64,000 bases of DNA, taken from the NCBI RefSeq assembly GCF_030412265.1, contig NZ_JAUHLN010000007.1, forward strand, positions 24,068 to 88,067. The letters run 5' to 3'. Numbering within the stretch: the first letter of the stretch is position 1; every line of letters begins with the position of its first letter. Below, piece after piece: positions 10,827-19,946 of this stretch. The DNA is from Fictibacillus terranigra (GTDB taxonomy: Bacteria; Bacillota; Bacilli; Bacillales; Fictibacillaceae). Made by a program: the position numbers and the translations under genes. Under the pieces are notes generated by a model, which was not told the DNA's origin, did not search any database, and saw only the letters and a program-made list of their open reading frames with translations.

Positions 10827-10865
10827 AAGCTAGAGAACTGATTATTCCGTTCTCTAGCTTTTTTG
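10827..10865 (+). terminator. Strong rho-independent terminator after pglZ
   Basis: Perfect 12-base arms (AAGCTAGAGAAC and GTTCTCTAGCTT) with a 10-base loop, followed by a run of T residues. Confidence 0.9.
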
Positions 10866-10879
10866 TCTTATATTTCTCC

Positions 10880-10908
10880 TAACAGTATCTGGGAGTTTAC
10901 TATATAAT
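10880..10908 (+). promoter_or_regulatory. Possible promoter for the helicase gene
   Basis: A perfect TATAAT at 10903-10908 is preceded, 17 bases upstream, by a weak TAACAG. Its place between the pglZ terminator and the helicase start suggests independent transcription of the helicase. Confidence 0.4.
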
Positions 10909-10947
10909 TTAAGCTAAGAGAACGTAAGTATTGAGAGGGATGTTATT

Positions 10948-13900
10948 TTGTTAAAGATAGGAGAAATTATCAAAGGATCTTTCTGGCCGGAAATTGTTGA
11001 AATTAAGCATTTTGAGGAAATTGACGATGGTTTATTTTTAGTTGAATCAATTGGGCGAAAAACAAATAAATATTATGAGCAGTATTTAGATAGGGCGCAA
11101 CTAGCACAATTAGAAAACATGCAAGATGAGGAAAGTTCATTTAATTCTGAAAGACTGCAACACTATCTACAATACTACATCTTAAAGACAGAGGATAAAT
11201 TTTCGAAGTCTCGTGCGCGAGGAAATAAAAAGATTATTCCCCTCCCACACCAAATTGAAGCAGTGTATAGCCGTATGTTACAGTCACCTCAAGTACGCTA
11301 TTTATTAGCGGATGATCCGGGAGCAGGGAAAACGATAATGTCAGGAATGTTAATACGTGAGTTAACTGCAAGACAAGCTGCAGAGCGTATTTTAATTTTA
11401 GTTCCCCCTCTAGTATTAAAACAATGGCAGGAAGAGCTAAAAGATAAGTTTGGTGAAGAGTTTACGATTGTAAATCGAAGTTTATTAAATAGCTCAAGTG
11501 AAGTAAATCCGTTCGAATCACATGACAAAATAATTGCATCAATTTATTGGGCTTCACGTGAAGAAATTAAAGCATTTATTTTAAAAGCACAATTTGATTT
11601 AGTAATCGTTGATGAAGCTCATAAAATGGCTGCCTATACACATGGCGTCAAGAAACGTAAAGTAAATCGTACGAAAATTTACCAGCTTGGGGAGAGTTTA
11701 CTACGTCATACAGAGCATTGCTTATTACTAACGGCTACACCCCATAAAGGAGATAAAGAAAATTTCCGACATTTAATGAGTTTGGTAGACCATGATATTT
11801 TTTCACGTTTAAATACAGGTGATTCTATATATGAAAAGAGTAATCCTTTCGTTATTCGTCGATTAAAGGAGACAATGAAAAATTTTGATGGTACTCCATT
11901 ATTCCCGAAAAGAACGACAACGACAATTACATTTGATTTAAGCTATGGCGAACGTGAGCTTTATGAAGATGTAACTGCTTATGCACGCGAGCATTTTAAT
12001 CGAGCAAAACAGAATAATAAACCAAACGTAGCATTTGCGATGATGATATTACAACGTCGCCTAAGTTCGTCTTTAGATGCTATTTATTTATCCCTAAAAC
12101 GACGTAAAGAAAAGTTAGAAGAATTATTAGAGTCTGAGTTAACGGCCAATAAATCAATTGAGTCATTTGAATACGACGAACTTTCAATAGAAGAGCAGGA
12201 AGAAATAGAAACATTAGTTGAAGGGGAAACGGATGTTATTGATATAGAGGAACTAAAGCTAGAAATAGAGATTTTAGATGGTTTAGTTTATAAAGCAGAG
12301 ATGCTCGTAAATCAAGATATTGAACGAAAATATTTAGAGCTTGAAAACACATTATTCAGTCCGGATGGATTGCTTTCTAAAGGAGAAAAAATCCTTATCT
12401 TTACGGAATCAAAAGATACTTTATATTACCTTGAACGAAAGCTCCTACAGCATGTCCCTGAAGTTACAAAAATCGTTGGGAACTTTTCGATGGATCAACG
12501 CCGTGAACAAGTAGAGCGATTCCGAAATGATGTACAAATCATGCTTGCTACAGATGCCGGAGGAGAATCTATCAACCTTCAATTCTGTAATCAAATGATT
12601 AACTATGATATTCCGTGGAATCCAAATCGTTTAGAACAGCGAATGGGGCGTATACATCGTATTGGACAAAAAAATGAAGTGTTCATCTTTAATCTTGTTG
12701 CGAAGAATACACGAGAAGGAGATGTACTGATACGTTTACTCAATAAGATGGAACAAATGCGCACAGATTTAGGACAAGATCAAGTCTATGATTTTATTGG
12801 TGAAGTACTAGAAGAAAATAATATCGATTTATCTCACTTAATGGAGGAAGCGATTAGCGGACGAGAAAATTTAGATGATCTGATTGCACAAATGGAAAAA
12901 ACATTATCTGAAGAACATGAAAGATTATTAGATTTAGCAAAACAAGAACGCTTAGATGATTCCAGTTTTGATTTACCGGGTGCAAGACGTGCATATCAAG
13001 AAATTTCAATTAGCAGTATGCCATCGCGAGTCTATGGTGAGTTTGTAGTAAAACAGATTGAGGAAACACGTATTAAATTAAATATCTCAAATGATGGCAA
13101 TACAGTTCGTATTGATCGATTCCCTAAAAATATTCGTGAACTAATTAAAAAGCGAAGATATTCTTTAAGAACTGATGAATCATTACGGTTTACATTAAGA
13201 CCAGATAAACAAACTGAACAGTTATCTATATTGCAGAATGACCATCCATTAAAAAAATTAGCGATGGAATTAGCGAGTCAAGAGTTACAACAAGTGGCTT
13301 TACCAATTTGTACAGTAAAAACATATGTGAGTGAACCTCTAACATTAGAAATTAGCCGTATTAGCGTAGTTGATGGTACAGGCCGAGAGTTAGAACAAGA
13401 ATTAATGTTATTAGCTAAAAGGGAAACTGGGGAGTTCATTCAAGTAGATCCGTATTTCCTATTCCAAAAGCAATTTGAATTAATCAATACAGTAGGTACA
13501 GAAGATAAATCTTTTAAAAAAGAGTCGATTCTTCAAGCGAAAAAGATACTTCAATCTGTCCAAATGAAACGCGATGATTATTTAAACCGAAAGAGTACTT
13601 ATTTACGTCGTTCATTTGATGAACAAATGCAATCTTTACAGGAAAGAGTAACTATTTATCTAAGTGATAACTTAAATAATAAAAATATCGCATTAATTAA
13701 CCAAACCTATACTCAAATTGAAGACTTAGAGGAACGTAGTAAGGATCGACTTGAAAACATTGAAAGAGAAAGAAGTATTCAGTTACAGTCCATTAAGCCA
13801 ATTACACAACTACATGTACAACCAATTGTAAGTGTAGCACGTGTTATTCCAAAAGATCTCTTAGAAGTTGTAAAAGAGTATGAATATCAAAATGGACGAT

Positions 13901-14121
13901 TAAACATCCGTGTTAAGAATGCATTTGGCTTAGTCGATTTCACGAGTGAAGAAGCAGAGGGTAATACACGATTTATTTTATTAACACCGTCTTTAGAGTT
14001 GCTTTCACAACAATTGGAATTAAATGATTACCAAGAATTAAATGGATCGGTATATGTTTATGTGGTAAATCAACATAATATCGTAGAAGAAGTGAAAATG
14101 GAACAAATCATTGGAATATAG
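10948..14121 (+). CDS. SNF2/DEAD-type helicase (BrxHII- or DrmD-like) of the BREX island
   Basis: This 1057-residue superfamily 2 helicase has Walker A ADDPGAGKT at about 121-129, DEAH at 222-225, TATPHKG (motif III) and the helicase C-terminal motif GRIHRIGQ near 565-572. The N-terminal start (KIGEIIKGSFWPE) is the small beta domain typical of the SNF2 helicases found in defence islands: BrxHII in type 5 BREX and DrmD in DISARM. The start codon is TTG at 10948, preceded by GAGAGGGAT; the nearby ATG at 10940 runs straight into a stop. It occupies the place of brxL in type 1 BREX but has its own promoter and terminators. The name brxHII fits its position, but DrmD-like is not excluded by reading alone. 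Confidence 0.85.
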   Translation: MLKIGEIIKGSFWPEIVEIKHFEEIDDGLFLVESIGRKTNKYYEQYLDRAQLAQLENMQDEESSFNSERLQHYLQYYILKTEDKFSKSRARGNKKIIPLPHQIEAVYSRMLQSPQVRYLLADDPGAGKTIMSGMLIRELTARQAAERILILVPPLVLKQWQEELKDKFGEEFTIVNRSLLNSSSEVNPFESHDKIIASIYWASREEIKAFILKAQFDLVIVDEAHKMAAYTHGVKKRKVNRTKIYQLGESLLRHTEHCLLLTATPHKGDKENFRHLMSLVDHDIFSRLNTGDSIYEKSNPFVIRRLKETMKNFDGTPLFPKRTTTTITFDLSYGERELYEDVTAYAREHFNRAKQNNKPNVAFAMMILQRRLSSSLDAIYLSLKRRKEKLEELLESELTANKSIESFEYDELSIEEQEEIETLVEGETDVIDIEELKLEIEILDGLVYKAEMLVNQDIERKYLELENTLFSPDGLLSKGEKILIFTESKDTLYYLERKLLQHVPEVTKIVGNFSMDQRREQVERFRNDVQIMLATDAGGESINLQFCNQMINYDIPWNPNRLEQRMGRIHRIGQKNEVFIFNLVAKNTREGDVLIRLLNKMEQMRTDLGQDQVYDFIGEVLEENNIDLSHLMEEAISGRENLDDLIAQMEKTLSEEHERLLDLAKQERLDDSSFDLPGARRAYQEISISSMPSRVYGEFVVKQIEETRIKLNISNDGNTVRIDRFPKNIRELIKKRRYSLRTDESLRFTLRPDKQTEQLSILQNDHPLKKLAMELASQELQQVALPICTVKTYVSEPLTLEISRISVVDGTGRELEQELMLLAKRETGEFIQVDPYFLFQKQFELINTVGTEDKSFKKESILQAKKILQSVQMKRDDYLNRKSTYLRRSFDEQMQSLQERVTIYLSDNLNNKNIALINQTYTQIEDLEERSKDRLENIERERSIQLQSIKPITQLHVQPIVSVARVIPKDLLEVVKEYEYQNGRLNIRVKNAFGLVDFTSEEAEGNTRFILLTPSLELLSQQLELNDYQELNGSVYVYVVNQHNIVEEVKMEQIIGI

Positions 14122-14136
14122 TTAGGGAAAATCAGG

Positions 14137-14190
14137 GCCTGACGCTCAGTCGAGTAAAACGTTAATTCGATGAGGATCAGGCTTCTTTTT
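14137..14190 (+). terminator. Terminator after the helicase
   Basis: Interrupted arms GCCTGA..CTCA.TCGA and TCGA.GAG..TCAGGC (14138-14182) are followed by CTTCTTTTT. It marks the right end of the intact defence genes. Confidence 0.75.
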
Positions 14191-14363
14191 CTGGAAGGGT
14201 CTATGCCCATCTCACTATTCAAGCTGCGTTGAATGCATTTTGCAGATAATAAACAATGAAAACCTACCTCTATCCAAATATTGGAGATGAAACTGATAGT
14301 TGATTTAGAGGATGATCCTCCTTGATAAGTGCTAACATTTTGCTAACGTCTTCCCATAAAAAA

Positions 14364-14420
14364 CGGTAAATCAACGTTAAAGATGTTACAGTAGGCAACA
14401 TCCAAATCATTGATTTACCG
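14364..14420. repeat. Long nested inverted repeat in the island's right border
   Basis: The outer arms CGGTAAATCAA (14364-14374) and TTGATTTACCG (14410-14420) are perfect; an inner pair GATGTT/AACATC (14382-14387, 14397-14402) sits inside. No T-run follows, so a simple terminator is not indicated. The rest of 14190-14549 shows no supportable gene. Confidence 0.6.
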
Positions 14421-14549
14421 CGCTTTTTGCACCTCTTGTTAACGATATTACACTCTCAAAGCTTACGGGCGGCATGATGTAATTTAGCTTTTAGAATCTT
14501 TATATATCAAGGTTTTAAAGGTGGAAACATCATTTTAGGTGCCGAAAAG

Positions 14550-14756
14550 GTGCCCGAACTTTTCCAAACAAAAAGTGGAAACCACTTTGAATTGAATAAA
14601 ATGGAAGCAGACCATATTACCCCGTGGCATGAAGGTGGTAAAACCACTGCTGAGAATTGCCAATTGCTATGCATAGAAGTTGGAGAAAATCAGGAAAATA
14701 AAAAATGCCTATGGACATTCTTGTGCTTTAGCGAAACAGACGGTCAGGATATGTAG
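14550..14756 (+). pseudogene. Remnant of an HNH endonuclease (C-terminal fragment, frameshifted)
   Basis: The segment around 14580-14670 reads as the core of an HNH nuclease: NHFELNKMEADHITPW followed by HEGGKTTAENCQLLC. The usual CxxC knuckle before it is gone. After QLLC the frame is wrong: in another frame the text continues as HRSWRKSGK and stops, which looks like the normal HNH ending. I read this as the decayed 3' end of an HNH protein of the DUF262 or restriction type. The 68-residue open frame has no good ribosome site and is unlikely to be made as a functional protein. Confidence 0.7.
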
Positions 14757-14768
14757 GATTATTTAAAA

Positions 14769-14811
14769 AATGACCACTCCTCTATAACAAGGAAGGGGTC
14801 ATTATGTTTTA
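14769..14811 (+). terminator. Terminator after the HNH remnant
   Basis: The arms AATGACC and GGTCATT, with partial pairing of CTCCT and GGAAG inside, are followed by a short T stretch. Confidence 0.55.
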
Positions 14812-14861
14812 AAACAAAAATATAGACTTTTTGCTCAAAAGAAACAATGTTCTTTCGTAAT

Positions 14862-14877
14862 GTACGGTGAACCGTAC
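14862..14877. repeat. Perfect 16-bp palindrome
   Basis: GTACGGT, GA, ACCGTAC: 7-base arms around a 2-base centre, in otherwise non-coding sequence. It has the form of a dimeric repressor operator, but no adjacent regulator gene is present. Confidence 0.45.
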
Positions 14878-14915
14878 CATAAATAAGGGTAAACTCCTCT
14901 AAGCATGTTTACTAA

Positions 14916-15056
14916 TTATCCCCAGGACTATTCAAAGAAAAAATCACATGCTGTTTTGGTGTTACAGAATATAAAAAGGGTGATACGAAGCGTCTTTACT
15001 ATCTCGGGCTGATAAAGCTTCATACATATCAGAAGAAAACGGGCGGAATCACGTAA
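14916..15056 (+). pseudogene. C-terminal remnant of an unidentified protein
   Basis: This frame is open for 46 codons without a start codon and reads like protein: ITCCFGVTEYKKGDTKRLYY, then LGLIKLHTYQKKTGGIT and a stop. The even mix of hydrophobic and charged residues and its place among other decayed pieces suggest the tail of a lost gene. A second short ending of similar form (KLTGGMM and stop) occurs at about 14463-14480. I do not recognise the family. Confidence 0.35.
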
Positions 15057-15060
15057 TCTA

Positions 15061-15101
15061 AACAAAAAGCGGCTATCGAAAAAAGATAGCCCTTTTTGTT
15101 T
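15061..15101. terminator. Bidirectional terminator
   Basis: AACAAAAAGCGGCTATC pairs with GATAGCCCTTTTTGTT across a 7-base A-rich loop. It lies downstream of the SDR gene on the minus strand and ends the remnant on the plus strand. Confidence 0.8.
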
Positions 15102-15129
15102 GAATTTTTTTCTTAAGAATTAGCTTAAT

Positions 15130-15930
15130 TTATATACTCGCAACCGAACCGCCATCAACTCGAAGGTTTACACCATTAATAAAGGAAGCCTGTTCGGAAG
15201 CAAGATAAACAACAGCAGACGCTGCTTCATCAACTGTTCCAGGCCGTTTTACTTCTACATGTGGACGGTTTTCCCTTAAAAATTGTTGAGTAGCTTCTTC
15301 ATAGGTTATATTCAGCTGCTTCGCATTATCTTTTAACAGATTTTCCAGCATGGGTGTCATGATAAATGCTGGGGACACAGTATTCACCAGAATTCCCTGT
15401 GCGGCATACGCCTTTGATAAGCTCTTTGAAAAATTGATAATTGCTGCCTTTGAAGCATTATAATGAGGCATAAACGAATCAGGCTGAAGCCCTGATTCCG
15501 ATGAAATATTAATGATGCGTCCAAATCCGGCTTTTTTCATAAAAGGAATAACTGCTTTGGTTACGCGGACAGTCCCAAATACATTCACATCAAATATATG
15601 CTGCCAGGCCTCTATATCCAATGTTTCAAAATCATCAAATCCACTGGCTATTCCTGCATTATTTACGAGTATATCGCATGATTTGAAGCGGTCGATCGCA
15701 GAGGAGACCAGATCTTCCACATCAGATTGTTTCGTTAAATCCGCCTGAACGGCAAGCACATTGCCTCCCAGCTTTTCAATTTCCGCTGCTGTTTCTTTTA
15801 GTGCTTCTTCACCACGGCCACAAATTACAACATTGGTGCCTTCCTTGGCAAACGCGACGGCAATTGCTTTTCCAATACCTTTACTGCCTCCTGTCACGAG
15901 TGCCGTTTTACCTTTTAATCCCAGGTTCAC
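15130..15930 (-). CDS. SDR-family NAD(P)-dependent oxidoreductase
   Basis: This 266-residue short-chain dehydrogenase is of classical FabG-like type. The N-terminal cofactor motif TGGSKGIGKAIA is at residues 14-25, NNAGIAS near 88-94, and the catalytic Ser with the YxxxK motif appears in NISSESG and HYNASKAA. Family members reduce or oxidise alcohols and ketones using a Rossmann fold; the actual substrate cannot be read from sequence. The motif set is complete, so it should be active. It follows the three flavin monooxygenase genes on the same strand but is separated from them by 337 bases containing a terminator, so it is probably a separate unit. Confidence 0.88.
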   Translation of the reverse strand: MNLGLKGKTALVTGGSKGIGKAIAVAFAKEGTNVVICGRGEEALKETAAEIEKLGGNVLAVQADLTKQSDVEDLVSSAIDRFKSCDILVNNAGIASGFDDFETLDIEAWQHIFDVNVFGTVRVTKAVIPFMKKAGFGRIINISSESGLQPDSFMPHYNASKAAIINFSKSLSKAYAAQGILVNTVSPAFIMTPMLENLLKDNAKQLNITYEEATQQFLRENRPHVEVKRPGTVDEAASAVVYLASEQASFINGVNLRVDGGSVASI

Positions 15931-16044
15931 TTTACATCCAATCCTTTCTATGGGCGTCTATTGTTGATTATATATTAACAATATCTTCTAGTCATAAATA
16001 AATGAACGATGGCTGATTTTCAGCTCTAATACTCAATGAAAGCA

Positions 16045-16072
16045 GGGAAACCACTAAGAGGGTTTCCCTTTA
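16045..16072. terminator. Terminator between the SDR and monooxygenase genes
   Basis: The arms GGGAAACC and GGTTTCCC with an 8-base loop are flanked by T-rich sequence on the plus side. Apart from this hairpin, 15931-16267 holds only the SDR upstream region. Confidence 0.6.
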
Positions 16073-16267
16073 AAAGTTCTTTATTTCAACTCCAGAACGG
16101 AAGGTAAATGGTTTAAAAGCAGCTTCATATTTTGGATTCATCTTTTTTTCTCGTTTTGTTTACATCAAGTTGGTTAAAGGGTTTGCTATTTAGCAAATGG
16201 ATAACATAGACTGAAAAATTTATAGAGATACATTAAAAGCTTGCCATAAGGATCGGCCAGTTTTGAC

Positions 16268-17293
16268 CTATTTTAGCTGAGTAATTTCTGCCAATATTTC
16301 ATAGGAATGGAGGCGTGCCTTATGATCGTAAACCTGGGCGATTGCCATGATTTCATCAGCTTGACTTTCATCCAGAAACTTTTCCAGCTTTCCTTTCACG
16401 ATTTGAGGACTGCCGACAATCGAAGTTCCTAATTGATTCTCAAGGGCAGCTATTTCATAGTCGCTCGCTATATCATTAATATTATCCACTGGCGGCGGCA
16501 ATGGGACTTCCTTTCCGCGCATCAAATTCAAGAACTGCTGCTGCAGTGTTGTAGCGAGCCGCTCTGCTTCTTGATCTGTGTCGGCTGCAATGATGTTTAG
16601 CCCTACCATTGCATGCGGCTTGTCCAATACTTTAGAAGGCTTAAACGAACGGCGGTACAGCTGGATAGCCGGAAGTGTGTTATGCGGCGAGAAATGGCTC
16701 GCAAATGCAAACGGCAGTCCAAGCTCTCCTGCCAGCTGGGCACTGTATCCGCTTGAACCTAACAGCCAAATAGGTATGTTTAATCCCTCACCCGGAATTG
16801 CTTTAACATGACTATATCCTTGTGCAAGGGAAGGGTCAAAATAATTCCGGAGTTCAGCCAGCTGCTCAGGGAAATCTTCTCCTGAACTTCTCAAGTCACG
16901 TCTTAGTGCATGTGCGGTAAGCTGATCAGTGCCTGGTGCACGGCCCAAGCCAAGATCAATACGTCCTGGATATAACGATTCCAGAGTACCAAATTGCTCA
17001 GCAATAACAAGAGGTGCATGATTCGGCAGCATAATGCCGCCTGAACCTACCCGGATTTTTGATGTACCTGCTGCAACATGGGAAATCACTACCGATGTTG
17101 CAGAGCTGGCGATAAATGGCATATTATGATGCTCAGCGAGCCAATATCGGTTATACCCCAGCTTTTCAGCGAGCCGGGCCAGCTCCAAAGTATTGCGAAA
17201 AGAATCAGCCGGCGTACTTCCATCTGCAATAGGAGAGAGATCCAGGACCGAGAATGGAATATCCGTAATTTGTTTTATATCATTTTCAGGCAT
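16268..17293 (-). CDS. LLM-class flavin-dependent oxidoreductase (copy 1)
   Basis: This 341-residue luciferase-like monooxygenase is a TIM-barrel enzyme that uses FMNH2 and oxygen. Family signs are [12 protein letters not shown] at the N-terminus, [10 protein letters not shown] near residue 53, the [19 protein letters not shown] segment and [15 protein letters not shown]. This pattern matches the MsnO8-type subgroup. The substrate is unknown. It is clearly a paralogue of the next gene: the same motifs occur in the same order. It is the last of three LLM genes in one direction, with the ArsR gene at the upstream end. Confidence 0.88.
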   Translation of the reverse strand: MPENDIKQITDIPFSVLDLSPIADGSTPADSFRNTLELARLAEKLGYNRYWLAEHHNMPFIASSATSVVISHVAAGTSKIRVGSGGIMLPNHAPLVIAEQFGTLESLYPGRIDLGLGRAPGTDQLTAHALRRDLRSSGEDFPEQLAELRNYFDPSLAQGYSHVKAIPGEGLNIPIWLLGSSGYSAQLAGELGLPFAFASHFSPHNTLPAIQLYRRSFKPSKVLDKPHAMVGLNIIAADTDQEAERLATTLQQQFLNLMRGKEVPLPPPVDNINDIASDYEIAALENQLGTSIVGSPQIVKGKLEKFLDESQADEIMAIAQVYDHKARLHSYEILAEITQLK

Positions 17294-17450
17294 ATGCTCA
17301 TCTTCTTTCTTTAAAAATTTCGGTTCAAACCTATAAAAGAATTTACAGGTTGTTTTTCTTTGTCTTCTTTTACTGTTTCAATCTAAATCACATTAATTTA
17401 ACTGATTTAATATCTGCATAAAATACATCTTTTATTAGACTAGACACTGT

Positions 17451-18458
17451 TTAAATTACCGCAGCCTGAGCCAAAATTTCATAAGAGCGCAGCCGTGCCT
17501 TATGATCAAAAATCTCTGTATGAGCCATGATTTCATCAGCATCAGTCTTTTCTATTAACTCATGGAGCTGCTGCTTCACACCTGCAAGGTCCCCGATGAT
17601 GGAAGTGAAAAGCTGTTCTTCAACCGCCCTGCGTTCAGTATCGTTCCAAAGCTCGTCCATATTATCAACAGGGGGCAAAATTGGCGAAGGCTGTCCGCGG
17701 GTTAACAAAAGAAATTTTTGATACATCGAAGTGGCAAGCCTTTGTGCCTCCTGTTTCTCATCAGCAGCCACCACTTGAACAGCTAACAGTACATAAGGCT
17801 CCTTCAAAAATTGAGACGGACGAAAATAATCCCGGTACAGTTTTATGGCCTCCATCATGTTACCTGGAGCAAAATGTCCCGCGAAAGAGAATGGTAACCC
17901 AAGTATTCCAGCCAATTGTGCACTATATAACCCTGAACCTAATAGCCAGATTGGCACATTTGTTTTTTCGCCGGGAATGGCGTGAAAGCTAAATGAACCA
18001 TTCTTAGTGGCTGTTCCTGTACCATAAAGATATGCGATAAGCTCCTCAAGCCGGGCATCAAATTCAGGTTCACCGGCAACCCGCTGCCGCAATACATTTG
18101 CTGTATATTGGTCGGTGCCAGGTGCCCGCCCCAATCCAAGGTCGATCCGGCCAGGGAAGAGGGTTTCTAATGTACCAAATTGCTCAGCCACGGAAAGAGG
18201 AGAATAATGGGAAAGCAGCATTGCGCCTGATCCAATACGCATTTTTTCCGTGACAGAGGCTACTCGTCCAATTACGATCGGGGATGCTGAACTCGCCATT
18301 CCTGCCCAATTATGATGTTCAGCAAGCCAAAACCGTTTATATCCCCACTGCTCTGTTTTCTTTGCTAGATCAAGCGTATTTTGAAGGGAAAGTTCGGCTG
18401 ATCCTCCCTCGACAATTGGGGAGGGATCTAGTACTGAAAGTTCTATTTTCTTTGTCAT
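17451..18458 (-). CDS. LLM-class flavin-dependent oxidoreductase (copy 2)
   Basis: This 335-residue luciferase-like monooxygenase is a paralogue of copy 1, sharing ELSVLDPSPIVEGG, FWLAEHHNW, IGSGAMLLSHYSPLSVAEQ and [15 protein letters not shown]. Both belong to the MsnO8-like branch and probably arose by tandem duplication followed by divergence. It starts at an ATG preceded by AGGAGGAA, 32 bases after the end of the third LLM gene. The substrate cannot be inferred. Confidence 0.88.
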   Translation of the reverse strand: MTKKIELSVLDPSPIVEGGSAELSLQNTLDLAKKTEQWGYKRFWLAEHHNWAGMASSASPIVIGRVASVTEKMRIGSGAMLLSHYSPLSVAEQFGTLETLFPGRIDLGLGRAPGTDQYTANVLRQRVAGEPEFDARLEELIAYLYGTGTATKNGSFSFHAIPGEKTNVPIWLLGSGLYSAQLAGILGLPFSFAGHFAPGNMMEAIKLYRDYFRPSQFLKEPYVLLAVQVVAADEKQEAQRLATSMYQKFLLLTRGQPSPILPPVDNMDELWNDTERRAVEEQLFTSIIGDLAGVKQQLHELIEKTDADEIMAHTEIFDHKARLRSYEILAQAAVI

Positions 18459-18490
18459 AATTCTTCCTCCTTTATATACAATTTAATTTT

Positions 18491-19444
18491 TTAAAGCTGG
18501 CCTGTACCTTTATGGGTTGGAAAGGAGGGTAAAACAAATTCTCCAAGTTCCTGGATTACTTCCTCTGGAGGGCGCTTGGAAAAATACAGAACAAACGCCA
18601 AATGGTTGACCCCAATCGCTTGAAATTGATGAAGTAGATCAACTAAACGGTTTCTTCCCACGGAATAGCCTAAGGGTATGGGGACAGGCATTTCATCGGG
18701 ATTTTCCGATAAATCGATGAACAAGCTTTGAGAGAAGGGTTTAAAATCTCCTTCAGTTAAAGCACGATAATCCTGGATAAGCTGCGCCTGTTGAATAATG
18801 CTTCTAGGGTATTGAAGCCACCCATCCCCATTCCTGGCTATCCAATGGATAGACTGATTGCTAAATCCAGTCACCATGGTCGGAATCGAAGATACAGGCT
18901 TTGGGATTAACCTCATATTTGTACCATCGATCAGCCCGGCCTGGCTGTGGATTGTCGGCTGATCCTCTTTTAACAGCCGGTCGAGAATTTCGAAATTTTC
19001 TTTAAATAACGGACCGCTTTCTTGCTTAGATATCCCTAAAGCTGTAAAGTCTTTTTCCCTGTCCCCTGAGGCAACTCCCATAATCAATCGACCTGGAAAC
19101 AATTGATCGATTGATGCCGCTTCCTTGGCTACCCTGACGGGGTGGCGCAAAGGGAGAACTACACTTCCTGTCACTAAGGCAATGTGCTTCGTGTAGGCAG
19201 CAAGATACGTCAAATAAATCCATAAATCGTATTTTTGGCCGTTATCATCAATATTCAAATTCTGCATCGTAATATCACGGAGCCATAATGAAGCGAAGCC
19301 ATATTCCTCAATTTTACGGGCAAGCTCCAGCTGATTCTCCATAATCGGATTTTTAGACATCCTGGCAGTCGGGAGGACAAATCCAAGTGTCATTTTGTCT
19401 TTCTGGTACATGCTGTTATAGGCACGATGATTTTGAAAACTCAC
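18491..19444 (-). CDS. LLM-class oxidoreductase, BA3436-type
   Basis: This 317-residue flavin-dependent monooxygenase comes from a different branch to its two neighbours. FVLPTARMSKNPIMENQLEL at the N-terminus, ASLWLRDIT, SVVLPLRHPVRVAKEAASID and GRLIMGVASGDRE are typical of the luciferase-type family first named from B. anthracis BA3436. The stop of the regulator gene lies only 20 bases upstream, so regulator and monooxygenases are likely one operon. Confidence 0.87.
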   Translation of the reverse strand: MSFQNHRAYNSMYQKDKMTLGFVLPTARMSKNPIMENQLELARKIEEYGFASLWLRDITMQNLNIDDNGQKYDLWIYLTYLAAYTKHIALVTGSVVLPLRHPVRVAKEAASIDQLFPGRLIMGVASGDREKDFTALGISKQESGPLFKENFEILDRLLKEDQPTIHSQAGLIDGTNMRLIPKPVSSIPTMVTGFSNQSIHWIARNGDGWLQYPRSIIQQAQLIQDYRALTEGDFKPFSQSLFIDLSENPDEMPVPIPLGYSVGRNRLVDLLHQFQAIGVNHLAFVLYFSKRPPEEVIQELGEFVLPSFPTHKGTGQL

Positions 19445-19464
19445 TCTTGGTCCTCCTTAAAAGA

Positions 19465-19788
19465 CTATATTTTTAAGCCTATATACTTTTCAAACTGTTT
19501 AATGGTCTCCTCATTGCGTCGATAATAAGTCCATTGTCCGATTCGTTTCATTTCCACCAGCCCGCTTTGCAATAGGATAGACAAATACTGGGAGGTAGTG
19601 GATTGTGATAGTCCTACTTTGCTGCGAATATCACTAACACAAACCCCGCCATCAAAGCCTTTTTCTTTGATGACATGGGCCTGCGGGGAAAAATTATTAT
19701 CAGGTTCTTTCAACATTTGCAGAATATTTACTCTTATTTGATTTGACAGAGCCTTGAAAATTTCAACTGCCTGTTCGTCATTTATCAT
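19465..19788 (-). CDS. ArsR-family winged-helix transcriptional regulator
   Basis: This is a small repressor-type protein of about 107 residues. EIFKALSNQIRVNILQML is the standard ArsR first helix, and VCVSDIRSKVGLSQSTTSQYLSIL is the helix-turn-helix, followed by a wing (VEMKRIGQWTYYRRN). ATG 19788, behind GGGAG, is preferred; a TTG at 19806 would add six residues. A Cys sits near the recognition helix, but no classical metal-binding Cys cluster is visible, so the signal is unknown. As first gene of the row it probably controls the LLM genes. Confidence 0.85.
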   Translation of the reverse strand: MINDEQAVEIFKALSNQIRVNILQMLKEPDNNFSPQAHVIKEKGFDGGVCVSDIRSKVGLSQSTTSQYLSILLQSGLVEMKRIGQWTYYRRNEETIKQFEKYIGLKI

Positions 19789-19946
19789 ATTTGACTCCCG
19801 ATTCAACGGTGCCCGCCCCTTTCTGATCTTATTAAAATCTATTTTGCTTGGAATGCGTATAAACTAATCGAACAAAAGGATATTGATAATTTGCGATATC
19901 TCTATATTATTTTCCTTTATACCCAAAATCAAATTTTATGCTTTAG

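Noticed and set aside
14550..14756. Intact small HNH nuclease
   Set aside because: The CxxC part is missing and the C-terminus is in another frame, so it is listed as a pseudogene.
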